Shown: positions 9,725 to 19,282, numbered from the stretch's first letter. The stretch is 46,001 bases of DNA from Bryobacterales bacterium (GCA_025350625.1 JANXXL010000002.1:1-46001), one strand, 5' to 3'. Notes: generated by a model not told the origin, from the letters alone. Translations and numbers: made by a program.

Positions 9725-11101
9725 ATGTTTTTTAAACCGCAGCCTGTTCATTTCATCGGTATCGGCGGAATTGGCATGAGCAGCCTGGCCGAAGTGCTGA
9801 TGGACATGGGCTATCCGGTCACCGGTTCGGATCAAAAGTTCTCGCCGATCACGGAGCGTCTGGTGACGCGCGGGGCCGTGGTTTATGAGGGTCACGCGGC
9901 CGCCAACTTGGGGGACGCCAAGATGGTGGTCTACAGTTCCGCCGTGCGGCCGGAGAATGCCGAGATCGTAGAAGCGCGCCGCCGAAAGTTGCCGGTAATT
10001 CCGCGCGGCGAACTACTGGCCGAGTTGATGCGCCAGAAATTCGGCATCGCCATCGCGGGCAGTCACGGCAAGACCACTACTACGGCAATGGTGGCCGCCA
10101 TTTTGATCCACGCGAATCTGGACCCCACCATTTTGGTGGGCGGACGCATGGGAATCAACGGTTCCAACGCGCGTCTGGGCAAAAGCGAGTACCTGGTGGT
10201 CGAAAGCGACGAGAGCGACGGCTCCTTCCTGAAGCTCGCCCCGATCATTGCCGTAGTGACCAACATCGACCGCGAACATCTGGATCACTACGCGGGCATC
10301 GAAGAAATCCGCGAGGCGTTCGCAGCCTTCATCGCCAAGGTTCCTTTTTATGGCGCCGCGGTATTGTGCCTGGACGACGAAAACATTCAGCAGATTTTGC
10401 CGGCCGTGAATCGCCGGGTAGTTACCTACGGCACCAGCGCCCAAGCCGATTTGCGGATCACCAGCGCTTCCGCCGGCCACATGGCCAGCGAATTCCATTT
10501 GTATCTGGGCGATCGCGATCTGGGGTGTTTTCGGCTGCAGGTGCCCGGCGCACACAATACGCTGAACGCGACGGCGGCAATAGCGGTGGCGCTGGAACTC
10601 GACGTACCGATAGAAGCCATTCGCGAAGCCCTTGCGGAATTCCGCGGCGTGGATCGCCGCTTTCAAGTGCGCGGTTCCGAGCGTGGGATAACCGTCATCG
10701 ACGACTACGGCCACCATCCCACTGAAATTCGCGCCACCCTCGCCGCCGCGCGCGCCTGCCGCTTTCAGAGCGTGCACGTGCTATTTCAGCCCCACCGCTA
10801 CACTCGTACGCAAGCGTTGATGGATGATTTCGCCCGCGCGTTCCACCAAGCCGATAGCGTCGACGTCACCGATATCTACGCAGCTTCAGAGGAACCCATC
10901 CCAGGAGTGACCTCCCAAGCGTTGGTCGAAAGACTACAGGCATTCGGACACCGGGGAGCGAATTACACCGGATCGTTAGAGCAAGGCATCAGCGCTGTGA
11001 TGGCGGACGCGCAGCCGGGTGATGCCATTGTCACGCTGGGCGCCGGCAGCGTATCGCAAGCCGCTGGGGAAATCTTGAAGCGCCTGAGGAGCAAAGCGTG
11101 A
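9725..11101 (+). CDS. murC: UDP-MurNAc:L-alanine ligase MurC
   Basis: First amino-acid-adding Mur ligase, joining L-Ala to UDP-MurNAc. It is 458 residues. ATG 9725 begins a protein opening with HFIGIGGIGMSSLAEVL (about 8-24), the typical MurC Rossmann start. The P-loop is GSHGKTTTTAM (about 111-121). The EHLDHY segment (about 185-190) and the C-terminal DDYGHHPTEIRATL (about 327-340) are diagnostic. The 24-nt gap before it is one of the larger ones in the cluster, and AT-rich sequence (TATTAAAATG) precedes the start, so extra transcription could start here. ftsQ follows with a 4-nt overlap; murB and ddl, often found between murC and ftsQ, are missing. Confidence 0.97.
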   Translation: MFFKPQPVHFIGIGGIGMSSLAEVLMDMGYPVTGSDQKFSPITERLVTRGAVVYEGHAAANLGDAKMVVYSSAVRPENAEIVEARRRKLPVIPRGELLAELMRQKFGIAIAGSHGKTTTTAMVAAILIHANLDPTILVGGRMGINGSNARLGKSEYLVVESDESDGSFLKLAPIIAVVTNIDREHLDHYAGIEEIREAFAAFIAKVPFYGAAVLCLDDENIQQILPAVNRRVVTYGTSAQADLRITSASAGHMASEFHLYLGDRDLGCFRLQVPGAHNTLNATAAIAVALELDVPIEAIREALAEFRGVDRRFQVRGSERGITVIDDYGHHPTEIRATLAAARACRFQSVHVLFQPHRYTRTQALMDDFARAFHQADSVDVTDIYAASEEPIPGVTSQALVERLQAFGHRGANYTGSLEQGISAVMADAQPGDAIVTLGAGSVSQAAGEILKRLRSKA

Positions 11102-11925
11102 ATCCATCAGGCTCTCCTGCGCGCCCGCGGGCTCGCGTCTCGAACCCCCGGCCGGATGCAGTTCCGCGGCTGAAGATTGCGGTATGGGTGGCCGCGCTCA
11201 CGGTGGCGCTCGCGATTTCGCTTTACGCGTGGCATCAGTTCGAGCAATTTCTCATCCACGATTCCCGTTTTGCGGTGAACGGTCCCGAGGGCGCCGAAGA
11301 TGCCTCGGCGATCCAGATCCAGGGCGCTCTGCACACGTCGCGGCGGGCGATTGAAGGCGTGTTCGCGGATGACATGGGCCGCAGCATCTACCTGCTGCCA
11401 CTCGCCGGCAGGCGCGCCAGTCTCCGCACCGTGGATTGGGTGAAGGACGTTACCGTCATGCGTCTATGGCCGAATCGCGTGATGGTGCGCGTCGCCGAAC
11501 GCAAGCCCGTCGCCTTCATCGCTCTCGCTGCTTCGCGCTACGGGCTGATCGATGAAGATGGCGTCATCCTGCCGCCCGCTACCGATCGTTTTCATCTGCC
11601 GGTGCTGCGCGGGGTGCAGGCTCGCAATCCGCTGCCCGACCGGCGCGAGCGCGTGCAGCGCATGCTGCGCCTGTTGCGTGCATTGGGCGACAACGCGGAG
11701 AAAATCGCCGAAGTGGACGTGACCGATCGCGAGGACCTTCGCGTGACCCAATCCTATGACGGACGCATGGTCACCTTGCTCCTGGGAGACCAGAACTTCG
11801 CCGTACGCTATCAGAATTTCTTAAATCATTACGCAGAGATTCGCGAGAAAATGCCGGGAGCGAACTCGCTCGATCTGCGCATGGAAGACCGGATCACGGT
11901 GGTGGAACAGAAGGTGGATGAATGA
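11098..11925 (+). CDS. ftsQ: Cell division protein FtsQ/DivIB
   Basis: Bitopic inner-membrane divisome protein that links the cytoplasmic ring to the periplasmic septal synthases. It is 275 residues with a GTG start overlapping the murC stop by 4 nt. A basic, proline-rich cytoplasmic tail (1-22) precedes one membrane segment (about 25-45, KIAVWVAALTVALAISLYAW). A POTRA-like part follows (about 65-140; DWVKDVTVMRLWPNRVMVRVAER is cut here to its key WV..V.V...WPN.V.V.V.E pattern). The FtsQ beta domain is about 140-250, with YGLIDEDGVILP near 158-169. Primary sequence is weakly conserved in this family; topology and position between murC and ftsA make the call. Confidence 0.92.
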   Translation: MNPSGSPARPRARVSNPRPDAVPRLKIAVWVAALTVALAISLYAWHQFEQFLIHDSRFAVNGPEGAEDASAIQIQGALHTSRRAIEGVFADDMGRSIYLLPLAGRRASLRTVDWVKDVTVMRLWPNRVMVRVAERKPVAFIALAASRYGLIDEDGVILPPATDRFHLPVLRGVQARNPLPDRRERVQRMLRLLRALGDNAEKIAEVDVTDREDLRVTQSYDGRMVTLLLGDQNFAVRYQNFLNHYAEIREKMPGANSLDLRMEDRITVVEQKVDE

Positions 11926-13121
11926 AAATCCAACTGGCAGTGGGCTTGGATTCAGGCAGCGCCCGCACGCGCTGTGTCATTTGCGCGATTGAGAACGGAG
12001 GTATTCGCTACCTGGCGCATGGCCTCGCACCAGCCGCGGGATGGTCCAAGGGGCGCATCAGCGACCCGGTCGCTGTCGCCGAATCGATTCGCGCGGCGGT
12101 GACCGATGCCGAGCGCGGCGCGCAGGTTTCCGTGGATGCTATTACCGTCGGGATCGGGGGAGCGGACGTGCGAGGCGCGCAGAGCCGCGGCTTGTACGAA
12201 TTCGGACGGCCTCGTGAATTAGCCGCGGACGATCTGGAATATGCGGTGGAACTCGCCTCGGACGTTCGCCTGGAGCGAGATCGCACTCTGCTGCATGTGC
12301 TGCCGCAGCATTTTACGCTGGACGGCCGCGCCGGATTTCGCCGCCCTCAGAAAAGCGTGTGCTCACGACTTGAGGCTCACGTCCATATCGTGACCGCGTC
12401 CGCCCAGGAGCATCAGGCGATGCTTGCGGCCTCCCACCTTGCGCACCTGGCGGTGGAAGAAACCGTTTTTGAGCCGCTCGCCGCGGCCTACGCGTGCGTG
12501 CAACCCGAGGCGCGCGCGCGCGGCGTTGCGGTATTGGACATGGGCATTCAGTCGTCCGATCTGGTGATTTACGACGGCGACGCAATGCTGCTGGCCGCCA
12601 GTGTTCCCGTCTGGGGCGACCATTTGACGCGCGATATCGCGGCGATTTTCAAAGTCACTTACGAAGACGCCGAGTGCCTGAAGCAGGAGTACGGTTGCGC
12701 ACTGCTCGGCCTGACTGCGGATTCGAGTCTGATCGAAGTTCCTTCGGCCGAAGGCCGCCCCTCCCGCGAAGCGCACCGCAGCGAACTCAACGAAATTCTG
12801 GAAGCGCGCGCCGAAGAACTGTTCCTGTATGTGCGCGCCGAGCTGCAGCGCGTGGGAATGGAACGCCACCTCTTTGAAGGCATCGTATTGACCGGTGGAG
12901 GTGCGTTGCTGACCGGCATGTGCGACATGGCCGAACGCGTGCTCGATTGCCAGGCCGCCAACGGCATCGTCACCGAAGACGACATTGGCGCGTGGCCGGA
13001 AGAATTGAAGAGCCCGTTGTGGACCACCGCCGCCGGGCTGGCAATGTATTCGGCGAAGTTAAAAATGCATCGGCCGCCTTCGCGGCACGCGGGCGGCCTC
13101 ATGGGTTTGGTGATGAAGTGA
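11922..13121 (+). CDS. ftsA: Cell division protein FtsA (divergent nucleotide-binding loops)
   Basis: Actin-like protein that tethers FtsZ filaments to the membrane and recruits later divisome proteins. It is 399 residues, with ATG 11922 overlapping the ftsQ stop by 4 nt. Phosphate-1 loop is GLDSGSARTR (about 8-17), phosphate-2 loop is LDMGIQSSDL (205-214), and the adenosine motif is LTGGGALLTGM (about 326-336). Compared with the usual DIGGGTTD type, phosphate-2 lacks the glycine run, so ATP binding may be altered. The C-terminus ends in the short hydrophobic stretch GLMGLVMK, consistent with the membrane-targeting helix. It lies directly before ftsZ, as in most bacteria. Confidence 0.93.
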   Translation: MKIQLAVGLDSGSARTRCVICAIENGGIRYLAHGLAPAAGWSKGRISDPVAVAESIRAAVTDAERGAQVSVDAITVGIGGADVRGAQSRGLYEFGRPRELAADDLEYAVELASDVRLERDRTLLHVLPQHFTLDGRAGFRRPQKSVCSRLEAHVHIVTASAQEHQAMLAASHLAHLAVEETVFEPLAAAYACVQPEARARGVAVLDMGIQSSDLVIYDGDAMLLAASVPVWGDHLTRDIAAIFKVTYEDAECLKQEYGCALLGLTADSSLIEVPSAEGRPSREAHRSELNEILEARAEELFLYVRAELQRVGMERHLFEGIVLTGGGALLTGMCDMAERVLDCQAANGIVTEDDIGAWPEELKSPLWTTAAGLAMYSAKLKMHRPPSRHAGGLMGLVMK

Positions 13122-13164
13122 TGGATTTGGTTTTGAAAGGAGAGCTCAATTTTGAAAAATAAAC

Positions 13165-13170
13165 AGGAGG
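13165..13170 (+). promoter_or_regulatory. Ribosome binding site fixing the ftsZ start
   Basis: A perfect AGGAGG lies 8 nt before ATG 13179. It chooses this ATG over the in-frame TTG at 13152, which would add nine polar residues that FtsZ proteins normally lack. A second GGAGAG (13139-13144) precedes the TTG, so minor initiation there cannot be excluded. Confidence 0.8.
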
Positions 13171-13178
13171 ACACTGCC

Positions 13179-14435
13179 ATGGCAGTCAGCGGCTTGAAAT
13201 TCATGATAGAAGAGGATCCCCTTCCTCGCACCAGAATACGGGTCTTTGGCGTCGGAGGCGGCGGTTCCAACGCAGTGGCGCGAATGATGGACCAGGGGCT
13301 CAGCGGCGTGGAGTTCTGCGTCCTGAACACCGACGCCCAGGCGCTCGACGGCTCCACGGTTCCGTCCAAGCTTGCGATCGGCAACAAGGTTACCAATGGA
13401 CTCGGCGCCGGATCGGACCCGGCGGTCGGCCGCCAAGCCGCGCTCGAAGACACCGAGCGCATTATCGACCTGCTCGAAGGCGCAGATATGGTGTTCGTCA
13501 CCGCGGGCATGGGTGGAGGCACCGGCACCGGCGCGGCTCCGGTGGTGGCTTCGCTCGCCAAGGAACTGGGAGCGTTGACCGTGGCCATCGTCACCAAGCC
13601 CTTCAGCTTTGAGGGCCCCAAACGCCGTAAGCAAGCCGAACTGGGGCTGGCGGAGCTGGCGAGCGTAGCCGACACGGTCATCACAATCCCGAACGATCAG
13701 CTGCTGGAACTCGCGCCCAAAGGAACCAGTTTCATGAATGCGTTCCGTATCGCGGACGACGTGCTGCGGCAGGCGGTGCAGGGGATCAGCGACATCATCA
13801 CCACACCCGGCCTGGTGAATCGCGATTTCTCGGACGTCCGCAGCATCATGACGGGCATGGGCTACGCGATGATGGGCACTGCGACGGCGCGCGGCGAAAA
13901 CGCGTGTGTGGCGGCTGCGCAAAAGGCCATTCACTCGCCCTTGATGGACGCCGGCGGTTTGCGCGGGGCGCGCGGCGTGTTGATCAACATCACCGGCTCG
14001 AGCCAGCTCGGATTGCACGAAGTCAACGAGGCATGCTCCCTGGTGCGCGAGGCCGCCGACAACGACGACCTGCAGATCAACTTCGGCGTGGTGCTCGATG
14101 AGGGCATGGGCGACGAGGTGAAGATCACCGTGATCGCCACTGGATTTGAACGCGACAATCTGCCGCGGATCGAGCGGCGCACTGTGAAGACGGACGCCGT
14201 GGCTGCCATGCCGGTAGCTGCCGAGCCGCAGTGGATCGACGACGCCAAGCCGGAGATCGCCGAGCCGATGCATGCCGCGGTTGCACTGCCCGAGCCCATT
14301 CTGGAAGAACCCGCGCCGCTCGCGATGGCCGCTGCCGCGATGAAGCCCAACGGAAGCCCGCACGAGCCGGAGTCGTCATTTGACGACCTGGAAGTCCCGG
14401 CCATCTTGCGGTCGCGACGGCGGATGGTGCAGTAG
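13179..14435 (+). CDS. ftsZ: Cell division GTPase FtsZ
   Basis: Tubulin-like GTPase that polymerises into the Z ring at mid-cell. It is 418 residues from ATG 13179. The N-terminal nucleotide-binding loop is [12 protein letters not shown], the tubulin signature [10 protein letters not shown] lies near 104-113, and the T7 synergy loop [11 protein letters not shown] supplies the catalytic acidic residues near 208-213. An alanine/proline-rich linker (about 318-400) ends in [11 protein letters not shown], which matches the conserved C-terminal peptide that docks on FtsA. It is the last gene of the cluster. Its stop lies 2 bp from the stop of the convergent yjbQ-like gene, leaving no room for a separate intergenic terminator. 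Confidence 0.98.
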   Translation: MAVSGLKFMIEEDPLPRTRIRVFGVGGGGSNAVARMMDQGLSGVEFCVLNTDAQALDGSTVPSKLAIGNKVTNGLGAGSDPAVGRQAALEDTERIIDLLEGADMVFVTAGMGGGTGTGAAPVVASLAKELGALTVAIVTKPFSFEGPKRRKQAELGLAELASVADTVITIPNDQLLELAPKGTSFMNAFRIADDVLRQAVQGISDIITTPGLVNRDFSDVRSIMTGMGYAMMGTATARGENACVAAAQKAIHSPLMDAGGLRGARGVLINITGSSQLGLHEVNEACSLVREAADNDDLQINFGVVLDEGMGDEVKITVIATGFERDNLPRIERRTVKTDAVAAMPVAAEPQWIDDAKPEIAEPMHAAVALPEPILEEPAPLAMAAAAMKPNGSPHEPESSFDDLEVPAILRSRRRMVQ

Positions 14436-14437
14436 TC

Positions 14438-14854
14438 TCAACCCAATAATTGCAGCACCACGCTTCGCCGGTATGCTGCGGACCGGTGCTCGAACAGGTA
14501 GATCCCCTGCCACGTACCCAGAGTCATGCGTCCGTTGACTACCGGGATCGAGAGAGACGTCTGCGTTAACGCGGCGCGGATATGGGCGGGCATATCGTCC
14601 GCGCCTTCGGTCGTGTGTCGATAACGCGGGTCTCCCTCCGGCGCCACGCGCTCGAAGTAATCCGCCAGGTCCAAAACCACGTCGGGGTCGGCATTCTCTT
14701 GAATGACCAGCGATGCCGATGTGTGCTGCACGAAAATCGTAAGCAGGCCGTCCTGAACGCCGGCCGCTCCCACCCACTTTGCGGCTTCGCGCGTGAACGG
14801 GTACAAGCCCTTGCCGCGGGTCGCGACTTCCAGGGTGTGATGAAGCGCCTTCAC
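14438..14854 (-). CDS. YjbQ/UPF0047 family protein (secondary thiamine-phosphate synthase-like)
   Basis: Small (138-residue) single-domain protein of the YjbQ/UPF0047 family. Diagnostic segments are [16 protein letters not shown] (about 44-59), [13 protein letters not shown] (about 79-91) and [13 protein letters not shown] (about 112-124). Known family members have a weak thiamine-phosphate synthase activity that can suppress thiE loss; the physiological role is unsettled. The histidines and acidic residues of the HxxEG.DD motif form the conserved pocket. Its start overlaps the glmS stop by 4 nt, so it is probably translated from the purS-glmS transcript. Family is very likely; function is not established. 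Confidence 0.9.
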   Translation of the reverse strand: MKALHHTLEVATRGKGLYPFTREAAKWVGAAGVQDGLLTIFVQHTSASLVIQENADPDVVLDLADYFERVAPEGDPRYRHTTEGADDMPAHIRAALTQTSLSIPVVNGRMTLGTWQGIYLFEHRSAAYRRSVVLQLLG

Positions 14855-16704
14855 TCCACCGTGACGCTCTTAGCAAGGTTGCGCGGCTGATCCACATCGC
14901 AACCTCGGCGGACCGCAATGTGGTAGGCCAGCATTTGCAGCGGCACCACTTCTAGAATCGGCAGCAACAATTCGTTGGTTGAGCCAATGGGGATCACATG
15001 ATCGGCGATCTTGGATACTTCCTCCACGTCGGCTTCGCACGCGACCGCCACCACGATGCCCTCGCGCGCTTTCACTTCTTGCAGGTTGGAGAGTGTTTTC
15101 TCGTAGAGCGTGCGGCTGGATTCGTCCTCGGGGTCGCGGGTGCAGAGGACCACTACCGGCAGGTTCTCGTCGATCAACGCGTTGGGCCCGTGTTTCATCT
15201 CTCCCGCCGGATACCCTTCGGCGTGAATGTAGGAGATTTCCTTCAGCTTGAGCGCGCCCTCGAGCGCGATCGGGAAATGGATGCCCCGGCCCAGGTACAG
15301 AAAATCCGTCGAGCGGAATAGCACCTTGGTCAGCTCGTCGTAAATGGCGTCTTGCCGCAACACATCCTCGATCAGCGCCGGCAGCTTAAGCAGTTGATCC
15401 ACCAGCGTGAGGGACCTCGCCGGTTCCAGCGTCTCGCGCACCTGTCCCAAGTGCATGGCGATCAGGAACAACGCCGTCAACTGGCAGGTAAATGCCTTGG
15501 TGGATGCTACGCCGATCTCGGGGCCCGCGTGCGTGATCAGCGTTCCAGAAGCCTCGCGCGTGATGGCCGAGCCTACCACGTTGCAGATCGCCAGCGTCTT
15601 CGAACGCTTGTGCATGGCTTCGTGCAGAGCCGCACGGGTATCGGCCGTCTCACCGGACTGCGAAATGACAATGGTCAAAGTATCGGGCCCGACGATGGGA
15701 TCGCGGTAGCGAAACTCACTGCCGTAATCCACTTCGACCGGAACTTTCGCCAGCCGTTCGATCATGAACTTGCCGGCCAGCGCCGCGTGCCAACTGGTGC
15801 CGCACGCGACAATACGCACCTGGCGGAAAGTCTTGAACTCCTTGAGCGAGATTTCCATCTCGTCGAGGAAGATGCGGCCGGATTCCTGTCCCACCCGGCC
15901 GAGAGTCGTGTCGCGCACCGCGCGCGGCTGCTCAAAAATTTCCTTGAGCATGAAGTGCTTGTAGCCGCCCTTTTCGGCCATGATGGGGTCCCACAAAATG
16001 TGCGACGGCGGACGCTTCACCGCGCGGCCGTTGAAGTCCGTGATATGGACGCCGTCTTTGGTCAATATGGCCATATCGCCATCCGCCAGGAAGATCATGT
16101 CGCGGGTATGGCTTAAAATCGCGGGCACGTCGGAGGCGACAAAATATTCGCCATCCCCCAGGCCTACCACCACCGGGGGCCCGAGGCGCGCAGCCACAAT
16201 TTTATTGGGATCTTTGCGCGAGATCACGCTGAGCGCGAACACTCCGGTCAACTGCCGCACCGCGTCGCGCACTGCGTTTTCTAAATTCCCGTCGTAGTAT
16301 TTTTCAACCAGGTGCGCGATCACCTCGGTATCGGTTTCGGTGACGAAGACGTGGCCCTCTTCGGCCAACTGGTGCTTCAGGGCCAGGTAATTTTCGACGA
16401 TGCCGTTGTGCACCACCACGATATCCCCGTGGCAGTCGCGATGCGGATGCGCGTTTTCTTCCGTGGGACGTCCATGCGTAGCCCAGCGGGTATGGCCAAT
16501 GCCGAAAAAACCCTCCACCGGATTCAGCTTCAGCACTTCTTCGAGGTTGCGCAGTTTTCCCGACGCGCGCCGCACCGCGAGACAACCGTTTTCGAGCACC
16601 GCGAGCCCGGCCGAGTCGTATCCGCGATACTCCAGCCGCCTCAAACCGTCGATGATGATGGGGACCGCTTCCCGGGGGCCGATATAGCCTACAATGCCGC
16701 ACAT
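14851..16704 (-). CDS. glmS: Glutamine--fructose-6-phosphate aminotransferase (isomerising) GlmS
   Basis: Makes glucosamine-6-phosphate from fructose-6-phosphate and glutamine, the entry step to UDP-GlcNAc for peptidoglycan and LPS. It is 617 residues. The mature N-terminus starts MCGIVGYIG, with Cys2 the class II amidotransferase nucleophile. HTRWATHG (about 74-81) and HNGIVEN (about 101-107) complete the glutaminase site. Two SIS sugar-phosphate domains follow (about 290-430 and 460-600), with [26 protein letters not shown] cut here to its conserved AGEMKHGP, and the C-terminal [15 protein letters not shown]. No riboswitch-like leader fits in the 16 nt between purS and glmS. It supplies precursor to the neighbouring mur genes. 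Confidence 0.98.
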   Translation of the reverse strand: MCGIVGYIGPREAVPIIIDGLRRLEYRGYDSAGLAVLENGCLAVRRASGKLRNLEEVLKLNPVEGFFGIGHTRWATHGRPTEENAHPHRDCHGDIVVVHNGIVENYLALKHQLAEEGHVFVTETDTEVIAHLVEKYYDGNLENAVRDAVRQLTGVFALSVISRKDPNKIVAARLGPPVVVGLGDGEYFVASDVPAILSHTRDMIFLADGDMAILTKDGVHITDFNGRAVKRPPSHILWDPIMAEKGGYKHFMLKEIFEQPRAVRDTTLGRVGQESGRIFLDEMEISLKEFKTFRQVRIVACGTSWHAALAGKFMIERLAKVPVEVDYGSEFRYRDPIVGPDTLTIVISQSGETADTRAALHEAMHKRSKTLAICNVVGSAITREASGTLITHAGPEIGVASTKAFTCQLTALFLIAMHLGQVRETLEPARSLTLVDQLLKLPALIEDVLRQDAIYDELTKVLFRSTDFLYLGRGIHFPIALEGALKLKEISYIHAEGYPAGEMKHGPNALIDENLPVVVLCTRDPEDESSRTLYEKTLSNLQEVKAREGIVVAVACEADVEEVSKIADHVIPIGSTNELLLPILEVVPLQMLAYHIAVRRGCDVDQPRNLAKSVTVE

Positions 16705-16720
16705 AATTGATGAGTTCCGT

Positions 16721-16966
16721 TCAGTCCAGAAATTCGACGCGATAATCTTCGATCACCGGATTCGCGAGCACGTCACGCGCGATCTGGTCCATCTCCCGGG
16801 AGGCCTGTTCGCGCGCCGCGCCGGGGGCGATTTCGATGTCGAAGAATTTTCCTTGCCGCACCGCGGCGATAGTGGTATGTCCCAAGCTGTTGAGCGCGCC
16901 GCGAATGGTCTGGCCTTGCGGATCGAGCACGGTGGGCTTGAAGGAAACGAAAACGCGAGCCTTCAT
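16721..16966 (-). CDS. purS: Phosphoribosylformylglycinamidine synthase subunit PurS
   Basis: Small (81-residue) subunit of the three-part FGAM synthase (PurS-PurQ-PurL) of purine synthesis; it helps channel ammonia between PurQ and PurL. The sequence shows the family pattern: [17 protein letters not shown] at the start, [10 protein letters not shown] in the first helix, and a C-terminal [12 protein letters not shown]. Length is typical. purQ and purL are not adjacent. Instead glmS follows 16 nt downstream, and purB lies divergently nearby. The minus-strand promoter should lie in 16967-17078, shared with the divergent MBL gene. Confidence 0.93.
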   Translation of the reverse strand: MKARVFVSFKPTVLDPQGQTIRGALNSLGHTTIAAVRQGKFFDIEIAPGAAREQASREMDQIARDVLANPVIEDYRVEFLD

Positions 16967-17032
16967 TATCTTACTTTACTGGATTTGACCGATCCCCCGC
17001 TTCGAGCGACGTAAATCGGCATCAGAAAGTGC

Positions 17033-17061
17033 TTGCGCGTTCCTGGCTTTCGGCTTTTAAT
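17033..17061 (+). promoter_or_regulatory. Candidate sigma70-like promoter for the MBL-purB unit
   Basis: TTGCGC (17033-17038) and TTTAAT (17056-17061) are separated by 17 nt, in the short divergent gap between purS and the MBL gene. Predicted transcription would start near 17068, only about ten nt before the ATA codon at 17079. Match to consensus is partial, and the call is inference. Confidence 0.3.
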
Positions 17062-17078
17062 AGTGAAGAGGCTCCCCA

Positions 17079-17879
17079 ATAGTCAAACTCTCTGTACTTG
17101 CGTCGTCCAGCTCCGGCAACTCCGCCCTGGTTGCCACCGAACGCACGCGCCTGCTGGTCGACGCCGGACTTTCGCGCAAGGAGACTTTCGAGCGTTTGGC
17201 CGCCGCCGGCGTCGCTTGCGAAACTCTGACCGCGATCTTGATCACTCACGAGCATTGCGATCACATCGCCGGGCTGCAGGTGATCGCGAGAAAACTCGAC
17301 ATCCCCATTTACATGTCGCGCCTGACTGCGCCCGCCATTTTCGGAAAAGACACGCCCTGGGCGGAAGATTACACCCCTAAGCTCGAACTATTCGCCGCCG
17401 GTTCCTCGTTTCAGGTGGGCGATATCGAAGTCACCAGCTTCACCATCCCCCACGATGCGGCCGATCCCGTAGGTTTCTCCTTCCGCGCCGAGGGCATCAA
17501 GATTTCGATTGCCACCGATCTGGGCTACATGCCGGATTCAATCCGCTTCCATCTGCGAGGCTCCGATGTGTTGCTGCTCGAATCTAACCATGACGTCGAA
17601 ATGCTCAAGGTGGGCACTTACCCCTGGGCCATCAAGCAGCGCATCATGGGGCGCAACGGGCACCTGTCGAACGATGTCGCCTGTTCCTTCATCCGCGACG
17701 AGTTGGACACCCGCACGTCGACGCTGATCCTGGGCCATCTAAGCGCGCAGAACAATCATCCGGAGATCGTCCGCCTGATGGCCGCGCAAGCGCTCGACGG
17801 CCGGAGCCTGTTCACGCGGCTGGTGATTGCCGAGCCTAAGCGTCCGATAGACCAGCCCGCGGAAAGCTTCGTATACTGA
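17079..17879 (+). CDS. MBL-fold metallohydrolase, WalJ/YycJ type, with apparent ATA start
   Basis: Metallo-beta-lactamase-fold hydrolase, probably a nuclease-like or regulatory WalJ/YycJ family member. Metal-binding HEHCDH is at 57-62, with further conserved HD (about residues 127-128), a DLGYMP segment and LESNHD near 169-174. The frame opens at 17067 after a stop. The family's conserved N-terminus is clearly present (VKLSVLASSSSGNSALV, then LLVDAGLSRKE), but no ATG, GTG or TTG precedes it. ATA 17079, preceded by AAGAGG (17066-17071), is the codon where the family's initiator Met falls and gives 266 residues, the usual length. The first conventional start, TTG 17196, would delete the SGNS motif and a core strand. 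purB follows 6 nt later. Confidence 0.85.
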   Translation: MVKLSVLASSSSGNSALVATERTRLLVDAGLSRKETFERLAAAGVACETLTAILITHEHCDHIAGLQVIARKLDIPIYMSRLTAPAIFGKDTPWAEDYTPKLELFAAGSSFQVGDIEVTSFTIPHDAADPVGFSFRAEGIKISIATDLGYMPDSIRFHLRGSDVLLLESNHDVEMLKVGTYPWAIKQRIMGRNGHLSNDVACSFIRDELDTRTSTLILGHLSAQNNHPEIVRLMAAQALDGRSLFTRLVIAEPKRPIDQPAESFVY

Positions 17880-17885
17880 CGAAAC

Positions 17886-19202
17886 ATGATCCCGCGCTAC
17901 ACCCGGCCCGAAATGGGCCGCATCTTCAGCGACCAGAACCGTTTTCGGCAGTGGCTTGAAGTCGAACTGGCGGCAAGCGAAGCTTTGGCTGAGACCGGCG
18001 AAGTGCCTGCCGAAGCCGCGCGAGCGCTGCGCCAGTACGCCGCTTTCGACGTCGAGCGGATTCACGCCATTGAGCGCGAAGTGAAGCACGACGTGATTGC
18101 CTTCACTACTGCCGTGGCTGAAAAGATGGCCGCGGCCGGAGAGGCTGACGCGTCCCGCTGGCTGCACTACGGATTAACTTCGAATGACGTTGTCGATACG
18201 GCGCAAGCCTTAGTGCTCCAGCAGGCCTCGGAGCTGCTTCGCAAAGGAACTGCGTCGCTGCTTGAATCGCTCGCGCGCCGCGCTCTCGAGTTCAAACACA
18301 CGGTGCAGATCGGCCGGACCCACGGAATGCACGCCGAGCCAATCACGTTCGGTCTCAAACTGGCGCTCTGGTACGACGAGATGAAGCGCAACCTGGCTCG
18401 TTTGAATGCCGCGGCGGAAGATCTGAGCGTGGGCAAGATTTCGGGCGCGGTGGGCGCCTTCGGTCACATCGGCCCCGCCGCCGAAGAAAAAATCTGCGCG
18501 CGCCTGGGGCTGAAGCCCGCCGACATCGCTTCCCAAGTGATCGCGCGCGACCGCCATGCGGCATGGGTCGCGGCGCTGGCTTTGCTCACGGCTACGCTCG
18601 AAAAAATCGCCCTCGAAATCCGTCATCTGCAGCGCACCGAAGTGCGCGAGGTGGAAGAACCGTTTTCCGCCGGCCAAAAAGGTTCTTCCGCAATGCCCCA
18701 CAAACGCAATCCGGTAACTTCAGAGCAGATCTGCGGCTTAGCGAGGGTGGTGCGTGGGAATCTAAACGCGGCCCTCGAAGATGTCGCGCTATGGCACGAA
18801 CGGGACATCTCCCACTCTTCGGTTGAGCGAGTGATCCTGGCCGATTCGGCTATCCTTACTGATTATCTGCTGGCCAAAACAGTGTGGCTGATCGATGGCA
18901 TGCGGGTTTATCCGGAGCGCATGCAAAAAAACCTTGAAAGTACGCACGGGCTAATCTTTTCCGGGCAACTGCTCCTCGATCTGGCCGCCGCCGGCATGCT
19001 GCGGGAACAGGCATACCGGTTAGTCCAAGGTCATGCCATGCGCGCCTGGGAATCAGATGGCAATTTCCGGGCCAGTGTCGAATCAGACAAGGAAGTCCTT
19101 TCCTGTCTGTCGCTTAAAAATATTAATGAAGCTTTTTCGGTGGGACGTTACTTGATTCACGTGGACCGGATCTTCTCCCGGGTTTTCCCCGGAACCCATT
19201 GA
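17886..19202 (+). CDS. purB: Adenylosuccinate lyase PurB
   Basis: Catalyses fumarate release in two purine steps (SAICAR to AICAR, adenylosuccinate to AMP). It is 438 residues, matching the shorter bacterial form. It starts MIPRYTRPEMGRIF, has the TSNDVVDTA segment (about 99-107), GRTHGMHAEPITFG with the catalytic His (about 142-155), and the fumarase/aspartase-superfamily signature GSSAMPHKRNP at 266-276, which carries the catalytic serine loop. It lies 6 nt after the MBL gene on the same strand and is probably cotranscribed with it; purS is divergent on the other side. Confidence 0.97.
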   Translation: MIPRYTRPEMGRIFSDQNRFRQWLEVELAASEALAETGEVPAEAARALRQYAAFDVERIHAIEREVKHDVIAFTTAVAEKMAAAGEADASRWLHYGLTSNDVVDTAQALVLQQASELLRKGTASLLESLARRALEFKHTVQIGRTHGMHAEPITFGLKLALWYDEMKRNLARLNAAAEDLSVGKISGAVGAFGHIGPAAEEKICARLGLKPADIASQVIARDRHAAWVAALALLTATLEKIALEIRHLQRTEVREVEEPFSAGQKGSSAMPHKRNPVTSEQICGLARVVRGNLNAALEDVALWHERDISHSSVERVILADSAILTDYLLAKTVWLIDGMRVYPERMQKNLESTHGLIFSGQLLLDLAAAGMLREQAYRLVQGHAMRAWESDGNFRASVESDKEVLSCLSLKNINEAFSVGRYLIHVDRIFSRVFPGTH

Positions 19203-19282
19203 TTAATAAGATAGTACTCCACAGCGGTACGTTCTAGTAAAATCTAGGGTAGAAATTCAGGCTTTCGGGGTTAAACTAGGGA

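Noticed and set aside
17196..17879. TTG 17196 as the start of the MBL-fold protein
   Set aside because: It would remove the first strands and the conserved SGNS region that are clearly encoded upstream in the same frame.
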